7,640 nucleotides of DNA. Source: Acidobacteriota bacterium. Its GTDB lineage: Bacteria; Actinomycetota; Actinomycetes; Actinomycetales; Micrococcaceae. The position numbers and the translations under genes were made by a program. The notes beneath the pieces were generated by a model. That model made no database searches, was not told the origin of the DNA, and saw only the letters and a list, made by a program, of their open reading frames with translations. Positions 1 through 6,915 of this stretch are shown one piece after another (position 1 is the first letter of the stretch; the number at the start of each line of letters is the position of its first letter). Location of the stretch: positions 1-7,640 of the forward strand of contig JABBNV010000128.1 of assembly GCA_019352125.1 (NCBI GenBank). The letters run 5' to 3'.

Positions 1-465
1 ATAGCAGTTACCGCAGACCGACGGGCCCAGCCATGCCTGGATTCCCACTGCACCGGCCGAGCGCATCGCATCCACCGTTTTGCGAACCACGCCGGCTGCT
101 ACGCCCGGCCGGCCAGCATGGGCCACCGCAAGGACGGGCGCTCCAGCGGCGGTAGCACCACAGAGAACAACCGGCACGCAGTCCGCCACCATGACTGCCA
201 GGGGCGCATCCAGAGACACCATCGCGTCCGCCGTCGGCCCCCCATTGACGGGGTACTCCCCTGCCCCCACGTGTGCCACGTGATTGCCGTGCACTTGGGA
301 CATGAACTGCAGAGTTCCCGCAGCCAACCCTAAGGAACTTGTCAGTGCGGCACGCCTGGCAGCCACTGCGTGTGGGTCATCACCCACGTGAAAGGCCAGG
401 TTGCCCGTGTTGGTGGACGTGAAAGCTGCCCAAATTCCTGGACTTAGTTCACGATGCCACCGCAC
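1..465 (-). CDS. pgeF: Peptidoglycan editing factor PgeF (YfiH/DUF152, multicopper-oxidase-like fold), partial
   Basis: First 155 codons of a gene whose 3' end lies outside the window. Translated from the sequence, the product begins at a GTG codon (463-465) as V/M-R-W-H-R-E-L-S-P-G-I-W-A-A-F-T. It carries the family's landmarks: GNLAFHVGDDP near residue 25, QVHGNHV with His59, ADCVP with Cys96, AHAGR with His116, and GPSVCGNCY at the window edge. His59, Cys96 and His116 match the metal-binding triad of YfiH proteins. In E. coli the homologue is described as a cytoplasmic amidase that removes L-Ser wrongly added in place of L-Ala to UDP-MurNAc, guarding muropeptide composition. The usual HAGW is HAGR here. 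GTG 465 is the only usable start: a TAG stop lies seven codons upstream in frame with no other start codon between. The ribosome site is either AGG seven bases upstream or AGGAAAGG twelve bases upstream. The gene lies 48 bases after ftsZ, the usual actinobacterial position, and is probably co-transcribed with it. Confidence 0.93.
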   Translation of the reverse strand, partial: MRWHRELSPGIWAAFTSTNTGNLAFHVGDDPHAVAARRAALTSSLGLAAGTLQFMSQVHGNHVAHVGAGEYPVNGGPTADAMVSLDAPLAVMVADCVPVVLCGATAAGAPVLAVAHAGRPGVAAGVVRKTVDAMRSAGAVGIQAWLGPSVCGNCY

Positions 466-513
466 AGGGCTACCTGGCCTTTCCTACGTCAGGGACGACG
501 CGTTGGTGGAGCT

Positions 514-1782
514 TTACTTCAGGAAGTCAGGGACATCCAGATCGTCACTGCGGTGGCCGGACAGGTCCGGCTCCACCACAGCAGGCAGGTCAACGTCAAA
601 GCCACCATCGGCCGGGGCGTTGTTGGAGGAGGAACCCCACTGGTTGCCGGTATTGCTGGGCGCGTAAGCGGGAACGGGAGCGACGTTGGATCGCTGTGGA
701 GCCTGCGAGCCGTTGTTGTTGCTCTGGCTACCATTCTGGCCGCCGTAGCCCTGACCAGCCTGCGAGGACTGGTTGGAACCCGTCTGGGATGCGGACGCAG
801 CCGAGTTGCCGGGTTCGCGTAGCGCACTGGTGACGTCGACGTCGTCGAACCCTGCCGCAATCACGGTCACACGAGCCTCATCACCCAGAGCATCGTCAAT
901 GACGGCACCGAAGATGATGTTGGCTTCGGGGTGCGCAACTTCCTGCACCAGGCGAGCAGCCTCGTTGATCTCGAAGAGACCAAGGTCCGAACCACCCTGA
1001 ATGGAGAGCAGCACGCCGTGGGCGCCGTCAATGGAGGCTTCCAACAGCGGAGACGCAATGGCCAATTCTGCAGCCTTGACGGCGCGGTCCTCGCCACGGG
1101 CGGAGCCGATACCCATCAGAGCCGAGCCGGCGCCCTGCATCACTGACTTCACGTCAGCAAAGTCGAGGTTGATCAGGCCGGGGGTAGTGATCAGGTCCGT
1201 GATGCCCTGGACACCGGAAAGCAGCACCTGGTCAGCGGAACGGAAAGCATCCAGCACAGAAACGTTCCGGTCACTGATGGACAGCAAGCGATCGTTCGGA
1301 ATGACGATCAGGGTATCCACTTCGTCACGCAGCGCGTCGATACCGTTCTCAGCGCTGGTGGCACGACGACGGCCCTCAAAAGTGAAGGGTCGAGTCACCA
1401 CACCGATGGTCAGCGCGCCCAAGGAACGAGCGATGCGAGCCACTACGGGGGCGCCACCTGTTCCGGTTCCACCACCCTCACCGGCGGTCACGAAGACCAT
1501 ATCCGCGCCGCGGAGCACCTCTTCGATTTCCTCCTGGTGATCTTCGGCTGCCTGACGTCCAACGTCCGGGTTGGCACCAGCACCCAAACCACGGGTGAGC
1601 TCACGTCCAACATCGAGCTTTACATCTGCATCGGACATCAAGAGAGCCTGAGCGTCCGTGTTGATGGCAATAAATTCGACGCCGCGCAGGCCCACGTCAA
1701 TCATGCGGTTGACTGCGTTGACGCCACCGCCGCCGATGCCGACGACCTTGATGACGGCCAAGTAATTCTGGGGTGCTGCCAC
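514..1782 (-). CDS. ftsZ: Cell division protein FtsZ (tubulin-like GTPase)
   Basis: 422-residue FtsZ, the cytoplasmic GTPase that polymerises into the Z-ring and recruits the septal machinery. Visible landmarks are [16 protein letters not shown] (12-27), the tubulin signature GGGTGTG (103-109), [10 protein letters not shown] (131-140), the synergy/T7 loop [11 protein letters not shown] (205-215), a polymerisation core ending near residue 316, a Q/N/S/G-rich linker (about 322-392), and the terminal peptide [10 protein letters not shown] (413-422). This conserved tail binds partners such as SepF in actinobacteria. Start choice: the frame stays open to an ATG at 1846-1848, which would add 22 residues, but GTG 1780-1782 gives the standard N-terminus [12 protein letters not shown]. 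It also has AAGGGA eight bases upstream, whereas the ATG has only a weak site. No ftsA precedes it, as is usual in actinobacteria. It is separated from ftsQ by 251 bases and probably has its own promoter there. Every functional motif is intact. Confidence 0.99.
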   Translation of the reverse strand: MAAPQNYLAVIKVVGIGGGGVNAVNRMIDVGLRGVEFIAINTDAQALLMSDADVKLDVGRELTRGLGAGANPDVGRQAAEDHQEEIEEVLRGADMVFVTAGEGGGTGTGGAPVVARIARSLGALTIGVVTRPFTFEGRRRATSAENGIDALRDEVDTLIVIPNDRLLSISDRNVSVLDAFRSADQVLLSGVQGITDLITTPGLINLDFADVKSVMQGAGSALMGIGSARGEDRAVKAAELAIASPLLEASIDGAHGVLLSIQGGSDLGLFEINEAARLVQEVAHPEANIIFGAVIDDALGDEARVTVIAAGFDDVDVTSALREPGNSAASASQTGSNQSSQAGQGYGGQNGSQSNNNGSQAPQRSNVAPVPAYAPSNTGNQWGSSSNNAPADGGFDVDLPAVVEPDLSGHRSDDLDVPDFLK

Positions 1783-1790
1783 GTTACGTG

Positions 1791-1796
1791 TCCCTT
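1791..1796 (-). promoter_or_regulatory. Ribosome binding site of ftsZ; fixes the GTG start
   Basis: AAGGGA lies eight bases before GTG 1780-1782 and supports that start over ATG 1846-1848. The segment holds a short direct repeat, GGACACG at 1800-1806 and again at 1787-1793. It runs into an 11-base palindrome CACGTAACGTG (1780-1790) that includes the start codon. Confidence 0.75.
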
Positions 1797-1862
1797 GTTC
1801 GTGTCCTGATGAGTTTCTTTGTGCCAGCTGCGGCGGCGTATCTGCCACCGCAACCTATCTTC

Positions 1863-1921
1863 GCTACTTGAAGCTTTCGTGCTTAACCCTCAGCTTGAAG
1901 GTTATAGTTATGTCAAGTAGC
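1863..1921. repeat. Inverted and direct CAAG-type repeats overlapping the ftsZ promoter region
   Basis: On the minus strand, GCTACTTGA (1913-1921) and TCAAGTAGC (1863-1871) are a perfect nine-base inverted repeat with 41 bases between the arms. CTTCAAG occurs twice in direct orientation (1894-1900 and 1867-1873), the second copy overlapping the right arm. The left arm overlaps the TTGACA hexamer. The arrangement looks like repeated half-sites for a DNA-binding protein, but no regulator can be named from the sequence, and arms of this size could still be chance. Confidence 0.4.
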
Positions 1922-1930
1922 TCTTGTCTG
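1881..1930 (-). promoter_or_regulatory. Candidate ftsZ promoter region
   Basis: The AT-rich centre of the ftsQ-ftsZ gap holds a perfect -35 hexamer TTGACA (1911-1916) and a good -10-like hexamer TATAAC (1901-1906), but these lie only four bases apart and cannot belong to the same promoter. TATAAC could pair with CAGACA (1925-1930), 18 bases upstream and four of six to consensus. TTGACA has no good -10 at 15-19 bases downstream. A promoter in this gap is expected, because ftsZ has its own promoters in studied actinobacteria such as Streptomyces and Corynebacterium. The exact hexamers are uncertain. Confidence 0.45.
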
Positions 1931-1934
1931 TGAC

Positions 1935-2034
1935 GCTATGGGGCATTGCGCTCTCATGCAATAACCGTTGGCCGCGTGTCGGAATATTGGCCAGCAATTT
2001 CCTTCCCTCGATCGTGCACTTGATGCCCCACAGC
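1935..2034 (-). repeat. Long-range inverted repeat after ftsQ with nested hairpins
   Basis: In the transcript direction GCTGTGGGGCAT (2023-2034) can pair with ATGCCCCATAGC (1935-1946). That is twelve pairs, eleven Watson-Crick and one G-U, enclosing 76 bases. The left arm begins at the last base of the ftsQ stop codon. The single non-identity is a G-U pair in the sense RNA but an A-C mismatch in the antisense RNA, which favours a structure in the operon transcript. Inside the loop are TGGCC/GGCCA (around 1974-1992) and a hairpin ATTGC(N8)GCAAT (1945-1962) whose right side overlaps the outer right arm, so the two could be alternatives. No U-rich run follows, so it is not a standard intrinsic terminator. 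Confidence 0.5.
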
Positions 2035-3095
2035 TACCGTGTCACCGGGTACCGAGGCGAGGAAATGTCATAAATACTGGGCGCCGGTGTGGTGGGTGGC
2101 GCGCTGATGAGTGCCTGGAGCACCTGAGCCTTCAGCGTCTGCTGGGAGGAGTCCCCCCAGATCACCGTTTTGCCGTCGTCGAGCTTGAGCTGAACGGCAT
2201 CCGGTGAAGACGCCGTGGCCGTAAGGAGCTTGCCCAGCACGGCTGGCGGTAGCACAGCCAACACAGCCGTGATGGCTTTGAAGTTGGCCTGCCCAATCAC
2301 GGCTGTTCCACCATCGATCAATGGCAGGGCAACGCTGGCCGGATCCGGCGTGCTGCCCAGCTTCACACCGTCCGGATCCACCAGCAGATAGCCGGAAGTG
2401 TCCTTCAGCAATGCGACGGGCACTCGTTCCACCACGTGCACTAAGAGGGTAGACGGCGGTCGGGCCTCAATAGTCACTGAATTGATCTGCGGAATGGGCT
2501 CAAGCAAAGCTCTCACTTGATTCTCCGTCACAGCGGTCAGAGATTTACCCATGATCGGTTTCAAAGCCGCCTGGACGACGGTGGTCTGCAGAATCTTTGT
2601 GCCGTCCACCGTCACCGTCTTAAGCGCAAAAATCGGTGTAAACAACACCACCACCATCACGATGGCCATGGCCAGCACCACCGCGCCAGCCGTGATGGCC
2701 GCTATCCGCCGACGGCGCTTGAACGTTGGCTCTGGAAATTTCAGCACGCGCCCGGTGTGGGCGGCGCCAGGCACCTCGCCCGGAGCATCACTAGCGTGCA
2801 CATCTTGAGCCTCGCCGGACGCCTCATGCGGAACCACGCTGGGAGTCACCGTGGGAATGCTGTGCACCGTCACTTTGGCCGCGCCCGGGTCAGGGGTCTC
2901 TAGGGGCGGAACGTCTTCCTGATGCGAAATCGGGTGCGCTTCCACCCTGGGCTCGCTGGAATGCTCCTCCAGACGGGTTTGATCGCCAAGATCCCGGGCA
3001 CGAAAATCCCTCACGCCAGAGTCAGCAACTCCAGTATCCTCAACGCCGGAGCCCGGGCGAGAGCGGATGATCCGTGGCTTTCTATCCGAGGCCAT
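2034..3095 (-). CDS. ftsQ: Cell division protein FtsQ (POTRA-domain divisome protein)
   Basis: 353-residue single-pass membrane protein. FtsQ joins FtsB and FtsL outside the membrane and links the Z-ring to septal peptidoglycan synthesis by FtsW and FtsI. Layout: a long hydrophilic, Asp/Glu/Pro/Val-rich cytoplasmic tail (1-125), a basic patch KRRRR (126-130), one transmembrane segment (about 131-153), a POTRA domain (about 156-224, from FALKTVTVDG to LLVHVVERVPVAL), then the beta-rich FtsQ domain (about 225-345) with GYLLVDPDGVKL (235-246) and a short tail ending SPRYPVTR. The ATG overlaps the end of murC by 14 bases and has GGGAGG about nine bases upstream, indicating translational coupling. 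The cytoplasmic tail is low in complexity and longer than in many FtsQ proteins. Membership is clear from the TM-POTRA layout and the position between murC and ftsZ, although FtsQ sequences are weakly conserved. Confidence 0.95.
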   Translation of the reverse strand: MASDRKPRIIRSRPGSGVEDTGVADSGVRDFRARDLGDQTRLEEHSSEPRVEAHPISHQEDVPPLETPDPGAAKVTVHSIPTVTPSVVPHEASGEAQDVHASDAPGEVPGAAHTGRVLKFPEPTFKRRRRIAAITAGAVVLAMAIVMVVVLFTPIFALKTVTVDGTKILQTTVVQAALKPIMGKSLTAVTENQVRALLEPIPQINSVTIEARPPSTLLVHVVERVPVALLKDTSGYLLVDPDGVKLGSTPDPASVALPLIDGGTAVIGQANFKAITAVLAVLPPAVLGKLLTATASSPDAVQLKLDDGKTVIWGDSSQQTLKAQVLQALISAPPTTPAPSIYDISSPRYPVTR

Positions 3096-4533
3096 CTGCG
3101 CCGCCCTCCCGTGCTGCCAGAGCGGCCAGTAGCTTCGCTCCCAGCTCCGTCACGCTGCCAGCACCCACCGTCAGGATCACATCCCCCGAAACAGCCTGCG
3201 CCACGAGCGAATCCACTGCTTGCTCAGGCGTGGTGGCATAACCGGGTGACCTGTCCAGCCCACGGGTAATCAATTCAGAGGTAACGCCCGGAATCGGATC
3301 CTCACGGGCCGGGTAGATATCCAGCACAGCCACGGCATCAGCCAACTGCAGTGCCGTGGCAAACTCGGCAGCAAACTCTCTGGTGCGGGAAAACAGATGC
3401 GGTTGGAAGAGCACATGCACCTGGTGTTCCCCTGCCACCTCACGGGCGGCTTTCAGCGCAGCAGTTACCTCGGTGGGGTGATGAGCGTAGTCGTCAAACA
3501 CCCAGATCCCGCCCACCTGTCCCTTGGCTTCGAAGCGTCGTGCTGCGCCGGAGAACGTGGCAAGAGCCGCAATGGCCTGCTCCGGGTCTATGCCCAGTTC
3601 CAAGGCAACTGCCAAGGCGGCCGCGGCGTTGGTGGCGTTGTGCATGCCAGGAACGGCCAAGGGGAAGTCTCGTTCCACACGTTCGGCTCCGCTGTTCCAT
3701 GAGATAGTGCCGCTAGTTCCCAGCCCCTCGTGGTTGCGGGCTGCCATCAGGAGCACGTCCGCATCCGAAGCCGTGCCGTACAGGCATACCCGCTTTCCGG
3801 CAGCCTTGGCCCGTGACGCCAAAGCCCGTGCGCCGTCGTCGTCCGCGCATGCAACCAGCAATCCGTCTACGGGTAACAGCGCCGCAAAATCATCAAATGC
3901 CGCGTACACGGCCTCGGCGGTGCCGTAGTGATCAAGATGGTCCGGCTCGACGTTGGTGATCACCGCAATCTGCGGACGGTAGTTCAAAAATGATCCGTCA
4001 GACTCGTCAGCCTCGGCAACAAACAGCTCCCCCGTACCCAACGCAGCGTTCACACCCAGCGCCGGGACAGTTCCGCCAATGGCAAAGGAGGGCGACTCCC
4101 CCGCCCCCCGGAGCAGCACAGCAATCATCGCCGTGGTGGTGGTCTTACCATGAGTTCCAGCAACTGCCACCACTCGCCGGCCAGCCATAGTGGCAGCCAA
4201 GGCCTCGGAGCGATGCAGAATCCGCAATCCAGCGGCTCGCGCAGCCGCTAGTTCAGGGTTGGTTTCCCGGATGGCGGAGGACACAACAACCGTTGTCGCT
4301 CCGGCTATATTTTCAGCACGCTGACCCACGAACACGGTGGCACCCAAGGATTCGAGTGCACTGAGCCCAGCGGACGCGGCGGCATCGGATCCACTGACGG
4401 GCACGGCTTCTGCCAGCATGATGCGCGCAATGGCGGACATTCCGGCCCCGCCCATTCCAATGAAATGGACGTTTCCCAAGTCCAGGCTGCCCAACGGATC
4501 CGTGGCCGCTGAGGTGGGGTGTGCTGTGGTCAC
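3082..4533 (-). CDS. murC: UDP-N-acetylmuramate--L-alanine ligase MurC
   Basis: 483-residue cytoplasmic ligase that uses ATP to add L-alanine to UDP-MurNAc, the first residue of the stem peptide. Visible landmarks are the N-terminal UDP-binding motif [11 protein letters not shown] (23-33), the ATP loop [10 protein letters not shown] (125-134), EADESDGSF (174-182), [10 protein letters not shown] (195-204), [12 protein letters not shown] (295-306), RRFE (332-335), DDYAHHPTE (347-355), QPHLFSRT (377-384) and a C-terminal GAGS (457-460). DDYAHHPTE with [11 protein letters not shown] identifies MurC rather than MurD, E or F. The start is GTG 4531-4533 with TGGAGG seven bases upstream. It overlaps the murG stop as GTGA (four bases), and its own TAG lies inside the first codons of ftsQ. 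Length is normal and no catalytic motif is missing. Confidence 0.99.
   Translation of the reverse strand: MTTAHPTSAATDPLGSLDLGNVHFIGMGGAGMSAIARIMLAEAVPVSGSDAAASAGLSALESLGATVFVGQRAENIAGATTVVVSSAIRETNPELAAARAAGLRILHRSEALAATMAGRRVVAVAGTHGKTTTTAMIAVLLRGAGESPSFAIGGTVPALGVNAALGTGELFVAEADESDGSFLNYRPQIAVITNVEPDHLDHYGTAEAVYAAFDDFAALLPVDGLLVACADDDGARALASRAKAAGKRVCLYGTASDADVLLMAARNHEGLGTSGTISWNSGAERVERDFPLAVPGMHNATNAAAALAVALELGIDPEQAIAALATFSGAARRFEAKGQVGGIWVFDDYAHHPTEVTAALKAAREVAGEHQVHVLFQPHLFSRTREFAAEFATALQLADAVAVLDIYPAREDPIPGVTSELITRGLDRSPGYATTPEQAVDSLVAQAVSGDVILTVGAGSVTELGAKLLAALAAREGGADGLG
3105..3110 (-). promoter_or_regulatory. Ribosome binding site of ftsQ, inside the end of murC
   Basis: GGGAGG lies nine bases before ATG 3093-3095 and supports that start and the 14-base overlap with murC. 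Confidence 0.7.
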
Positions 4534-5636
4534 TGTGCGGCCTCCAAAACCATCTGAGCCATTTTCTGATCAGCATCGCGCATGCCCAACGCATAGGCGG
4601 CTGCAGCCATATCGGCCAATTTTTGCGGCTGTTGAAGTAGTTCCACGACGTGGCTGATGATCCAGTCCGCGGTGAGTTCCACATCGGGGACTAGCAGTGC
4701 CGCGCCAGCCCGAACCATCGGCTCGGCATTGTGTGCCTGCTCCCCATTGCCAACGGGCAACGGAACAAACACGGCAGGAAGGCCGACGGCGGCAAGCTCG
4801 CAAACAGTGCCGGCCCCCGCACGGCACAGCAGCAGGTCTGCGGCGGCGTAGGCGTGCTCCATGCCGTCTACGTATTCCACCTGTTGGTAACCCACGGCAG
4901 CCAGTGGTGCGCCAGAGGCGTCCTGCACGGCTTTGCCTCTCCCCGTGATGTGCAAGATCTGCACGCCTGCGGCACTGAGCCGTGGCAATGCTTCCGCCAG
5001 CGCCTTGTTGATGTGCAATGCCCCTAGCGAGCCGCCGGTGACCACCAGAGTGGGCGCATCCGGATTCAGCCCCAGTGTCTCTCGAGCAGTGAGCTGGTAC
5101 GCTGCCCTATCCAGCGAGGATATTTGTCTGCGCATGGGCATACCCACCAGCTGCGCGTTCTTGAGCGTAGTGGCGGCAAAGGCCTTGCCAATACGCTGCG
5201 TGTAACGCGCCCCCCAACGGTTGGCCAGCCCCACCTTGGTATTGGCTTCATGGATCACAATGGGGATGCCTCGGCGTTTGGCCGCCAGATACATGGGTGT
5301 ACACACATAGCCACCCACACCCACCAGGACGTCCGCCTCGGCACGGTCCAGGAGCTCACCAGCTTCGCGAATTGCCTGACGAAATGCCGCAGGAAAACGT
5401 ACAGCAGCCATGTTGGGGCGCCGCGGCATGGGCACACGGCTAATAGTGGCCAGCTTAAATCCGGACTCGGGCACTAACCGTGTCTCCAGCCCATCCGCAG
5501 TACCCACTGCCAGGATTGCAGCGTCTGGCCGCAACCGCTTGATGGCATGAGCAATCGCCAGCAAGGGGCTAACGTGCCCCGCGGACCCGCCACCGGCAAG
5601 AACCACACTCAGGTTTTCAGGGCTGGACACTGGCAT
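4530..5636 (-). CDS. murG: Lipid II synthase MurG (undecaprenyl-PP-MurNAc-pentapeptide GlcNAc transferase)
   Basis: 368-residue GT-B glycosyltransferase acting at the inner face of the membrane. It transfers GlcNAc from UDP-GlcNAc to lipid I, giving lipid II. Visible landmarks are the glycine loop [11 protein letters not shown] (14-24), GVGGYVCTP (106-114), [12 protein letters not shown] (129-140), GMPMR (165-169), GGSLGA (201-206), [11 protein letters not shown] (271-281) and [14 protein letters not shown] (290-303). The second glycine motif is more often GGSQGA. The frame stays open to a TTG at 5679-5681, but ATG 5634-5636 is preferred because it gives [17 protein letters not shown], a normal short lead into the first strand. 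It overlaps ftsW by 20 bases. Its ribosome site is weak (GAG ten bases upstream), which fits coupling to ftsW translation. Downstream it overlaps murC by four bases. Confidence 0.97.
   Translation of the reverse strand: MPVSSPENLSVVLAGGGSAGHVSPLLAIAHAIKRLRPDAAILAVGTADGLETRLVPESGFKLATISRVPMPRRPNMAAVRFPAAFRQAIREAGELLDRAEADVLVGVGGYVCTPMYLAAKRRGIPIVIHEANTKVGLANRWGARYTQRIGKAFAATTLKNAQLVGMPMRRQISSLDRAAYQLTARETLGLNPDAPTLVVTGGSLGALHINKALAEALPRLSAAGVQILHITGRGKAVQDASGAPLAAVGYQQVEYVDGMEHAYAAADLLLCRAGAGTVCELAAVGLPAVFVPLPVGNGEQAHNAEPMVRAGAALLVPDVELTADWIISHVVELLQQPQKLADMAAAAYALGMRDADQKMAQMVLEAAQ
4541..4546 (-). promoter_or_regulatory. Ribosome binding site of murC, inside the end of murG
   Basis: TGGAGG lies seven bases before GTG 4531-4533. 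This strong site supports the GTG start and explains efficient initiation at the four-base overlap with the murG stop codon. Confidence 0.75.
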
Positions 5637-6915
5637 CACTTTCACGCTCGAGGGCAAGGTTTTGGGGCGTATTTCGGGCAAAGGAAAGCACTACACCAAT
5701 GGCAGAGAGCACCAGCACCAGTGCGGTACCACCGGCGGAAACCAGCGGGAGCGGAACACCGATCACGGGCAGTAGACCTGTGACCATGGCGATATTCACG
5801 AAGGCCTGGCCAATGATCCACGCCAAGATGGCGCCGCACAGCACGCGTACAAACAGGTCGTTTTGCCGCACAATGATGCGGAAAATGGCGATGGCAATGA
5901 TGGCATAGAGCACCACCATCACAAAGGTTCCGATTAATCCGAACTCTTCTCCAATGATGGCGAAGATGAAGTCATTGTGGGCTTCCGGGATCCAGTTCCA
6001 CTTTTGCCGGCTCTGGCCCAGGCCAACACCCCACCAGCCACCGGATGCCAGCGCGTACAAACCGCTGCGAGCCTGATCACAGAGACCGGTGACGTCGTGG
6101 CATGTGCCGTTGAGGGCATCGAACCACGCCTGAATTCTGCTGACTCGGTTATGGCTAGTGGCCGCCAAAATAAGGGCCGCTGCACCACCAATAATGCCCG
6201 CGCCCACAAAGATCCTCCCCGGCGCTCCGCCGAAGTACAGGGCCGCGGCCACAATGGCCATCATCACCACGGAGGTACCCAGGTCACCCTGTTTCAGCAC
6301 CAACCCCACCACCAGTGCCGCCACCGGAACTACGGGAATGAACATGTGCTTCCATTGCGAGAGCAACGGGCCCTTGCGAGAGAGCACCGTGGCCATCCAG
6401 AGCGCAATGGCTAGCTTGGCTGCCTCCGAGGGCTGGAACTGGAAACCGTCATTGACGCGGATCCAGTTGGTATTTCCGTTGACGTTGACGCCAATCACCA
6501 GCACCAAAACCAGCAACACCAACGCCAATACCAGGGCCGGCCAGGCGAGCCGCTTGTAGACGTTGGCACTCAATCGGGAAAAAATGAACATCAGCACTAG
6601 CCCAATGCCCGCGAACATGCTCTCGCGCAGGCCCAATTGATACGGGTCCTCGTTATTAGCGATGGACTCTACGGAGGAGGCCGAAAAAACCATCATGAGG
6701 CCAATGCAGGTCAGCGCTAAGGTTGCGCCAAGAATCAGGTAGTAGCTGGAACCGTTGCTGGGCCGGTCACTGCCCTCCAGGCGTGTCCAGAAGGTACGAA
6801 AAAATTCCCATACCCGAGAGCCAATCGAAGGAGCTTTCGCGCCGCCCATCGCCGGGGATGTTCGTTTGGCCTGCAGCTTGGCTGCCGGTGTTGGCCGAGC
6901 TGGCGTGGTGACCAT
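5617..6915 (-). CDS. ftsW: Septal peptidoglycan polymerase FtsW (SEDS glycosyltransferase)
   Basis: 432-residue polytopic membrane protein. SEDS proteins polymerise lipid II into glycan strands and work with a class B penicillin-binding protein, FtsI for FtsW. A hydrophilic, basic N-terminal tail (1-55) is followed by about ten hydrophobic segments between 57 and 413. Family landmarks are FSAS (77-80), NGNTNWIRV...[12 protein letters not shown] (147-169), KQGDLGTS (208-215), [36 protein letters not shown] (291-326), and [19 protein letters not shown] (380-398). The Asp of EAHNDF (D315) corresponds, by family knowledge, to the essential SEDS aspartate. Two cysteines (272, 279) lie in the large extracellular loop. 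Position between murD and murG supports FtsW rather than RodA. The ATG shares one base with the murD stop (TAATG), with AAGGAG five bases upstream. Confidence 0.98.
   Translation of the reverse strand: MVTTPARPTPAAKLQAKRTSPAMGGAKAPSIGSRVWEFFRTFWTRLEGSDRPSNGSSYYLILGATLALTCIGLMMVFSASSVESIANNEDPYQLGLRESMFAGIGLVLMFIFSRLSANVYKRLAWPALVLALVLLVLVLVIGVNVNGNTNWIRVNDGFQFQPSEAAKLAIALWMATVLSRKGPLLSQWKHMFIPVVPVAALVVGLVLKQGDLGTSVVMMAIVAAALYFGGAPGRIFVGAGIIGGAAALILAATSHNRVSRIQAWFDALNGTCHDVTGLCDQARSGLYALASGGWWGVGLGQSRQKWNWIPEAHNDFIFAIIGEEFGLIGTFVMVVLYAIIAIAIFRIIVRQNDLFVRVLCGAILAWIIGQAFVNIAMVTGLLPVIGVPLPLVSAGGTALVLVLSAIGVVLSFARNTPQNLALERESDASVQP

Noticed and set aside
466..513. A terminator between ftsZ and pgeF
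   Set aside because: No stem followed by a T-run is visible in these 48 bases, so read-through into pgeF is more likely.
1001..1540. A 179-codon plus-strand open frame opposite ftsZ
   Set aside because: It lies wholly antisense to the conserved FtsZ core. Its Ser/Arg/Pro-rich product resembles no family and is what a high-GC gene gives on the opposite strand.
1783..1848. A 22-residue N-terminal extension of FtsZ from ATG 1846-1848
   Set aside because: The extension does not resemble FtsZ, has no good ribosome site, and the GTG at 1780-1782 gives the standard [10 protein letters not shown] start with AAGGGA at a proper distance.
1935..2034. Intrinsic terminator after ftsQ
   Set aside because: The stem is long-range with a 76-base loop and no U-run follows it, so it does not meet the usual pattern; it is kept as a structural repeat instead.
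5637..5681. An earlier TTG start for MurG giving 383 residues
   Set aside because: TTG is a weak start, the extra 15 residues are read from ftsW coding sequence, and ATG 5634-5636 gives a normal MurG N-terminus.
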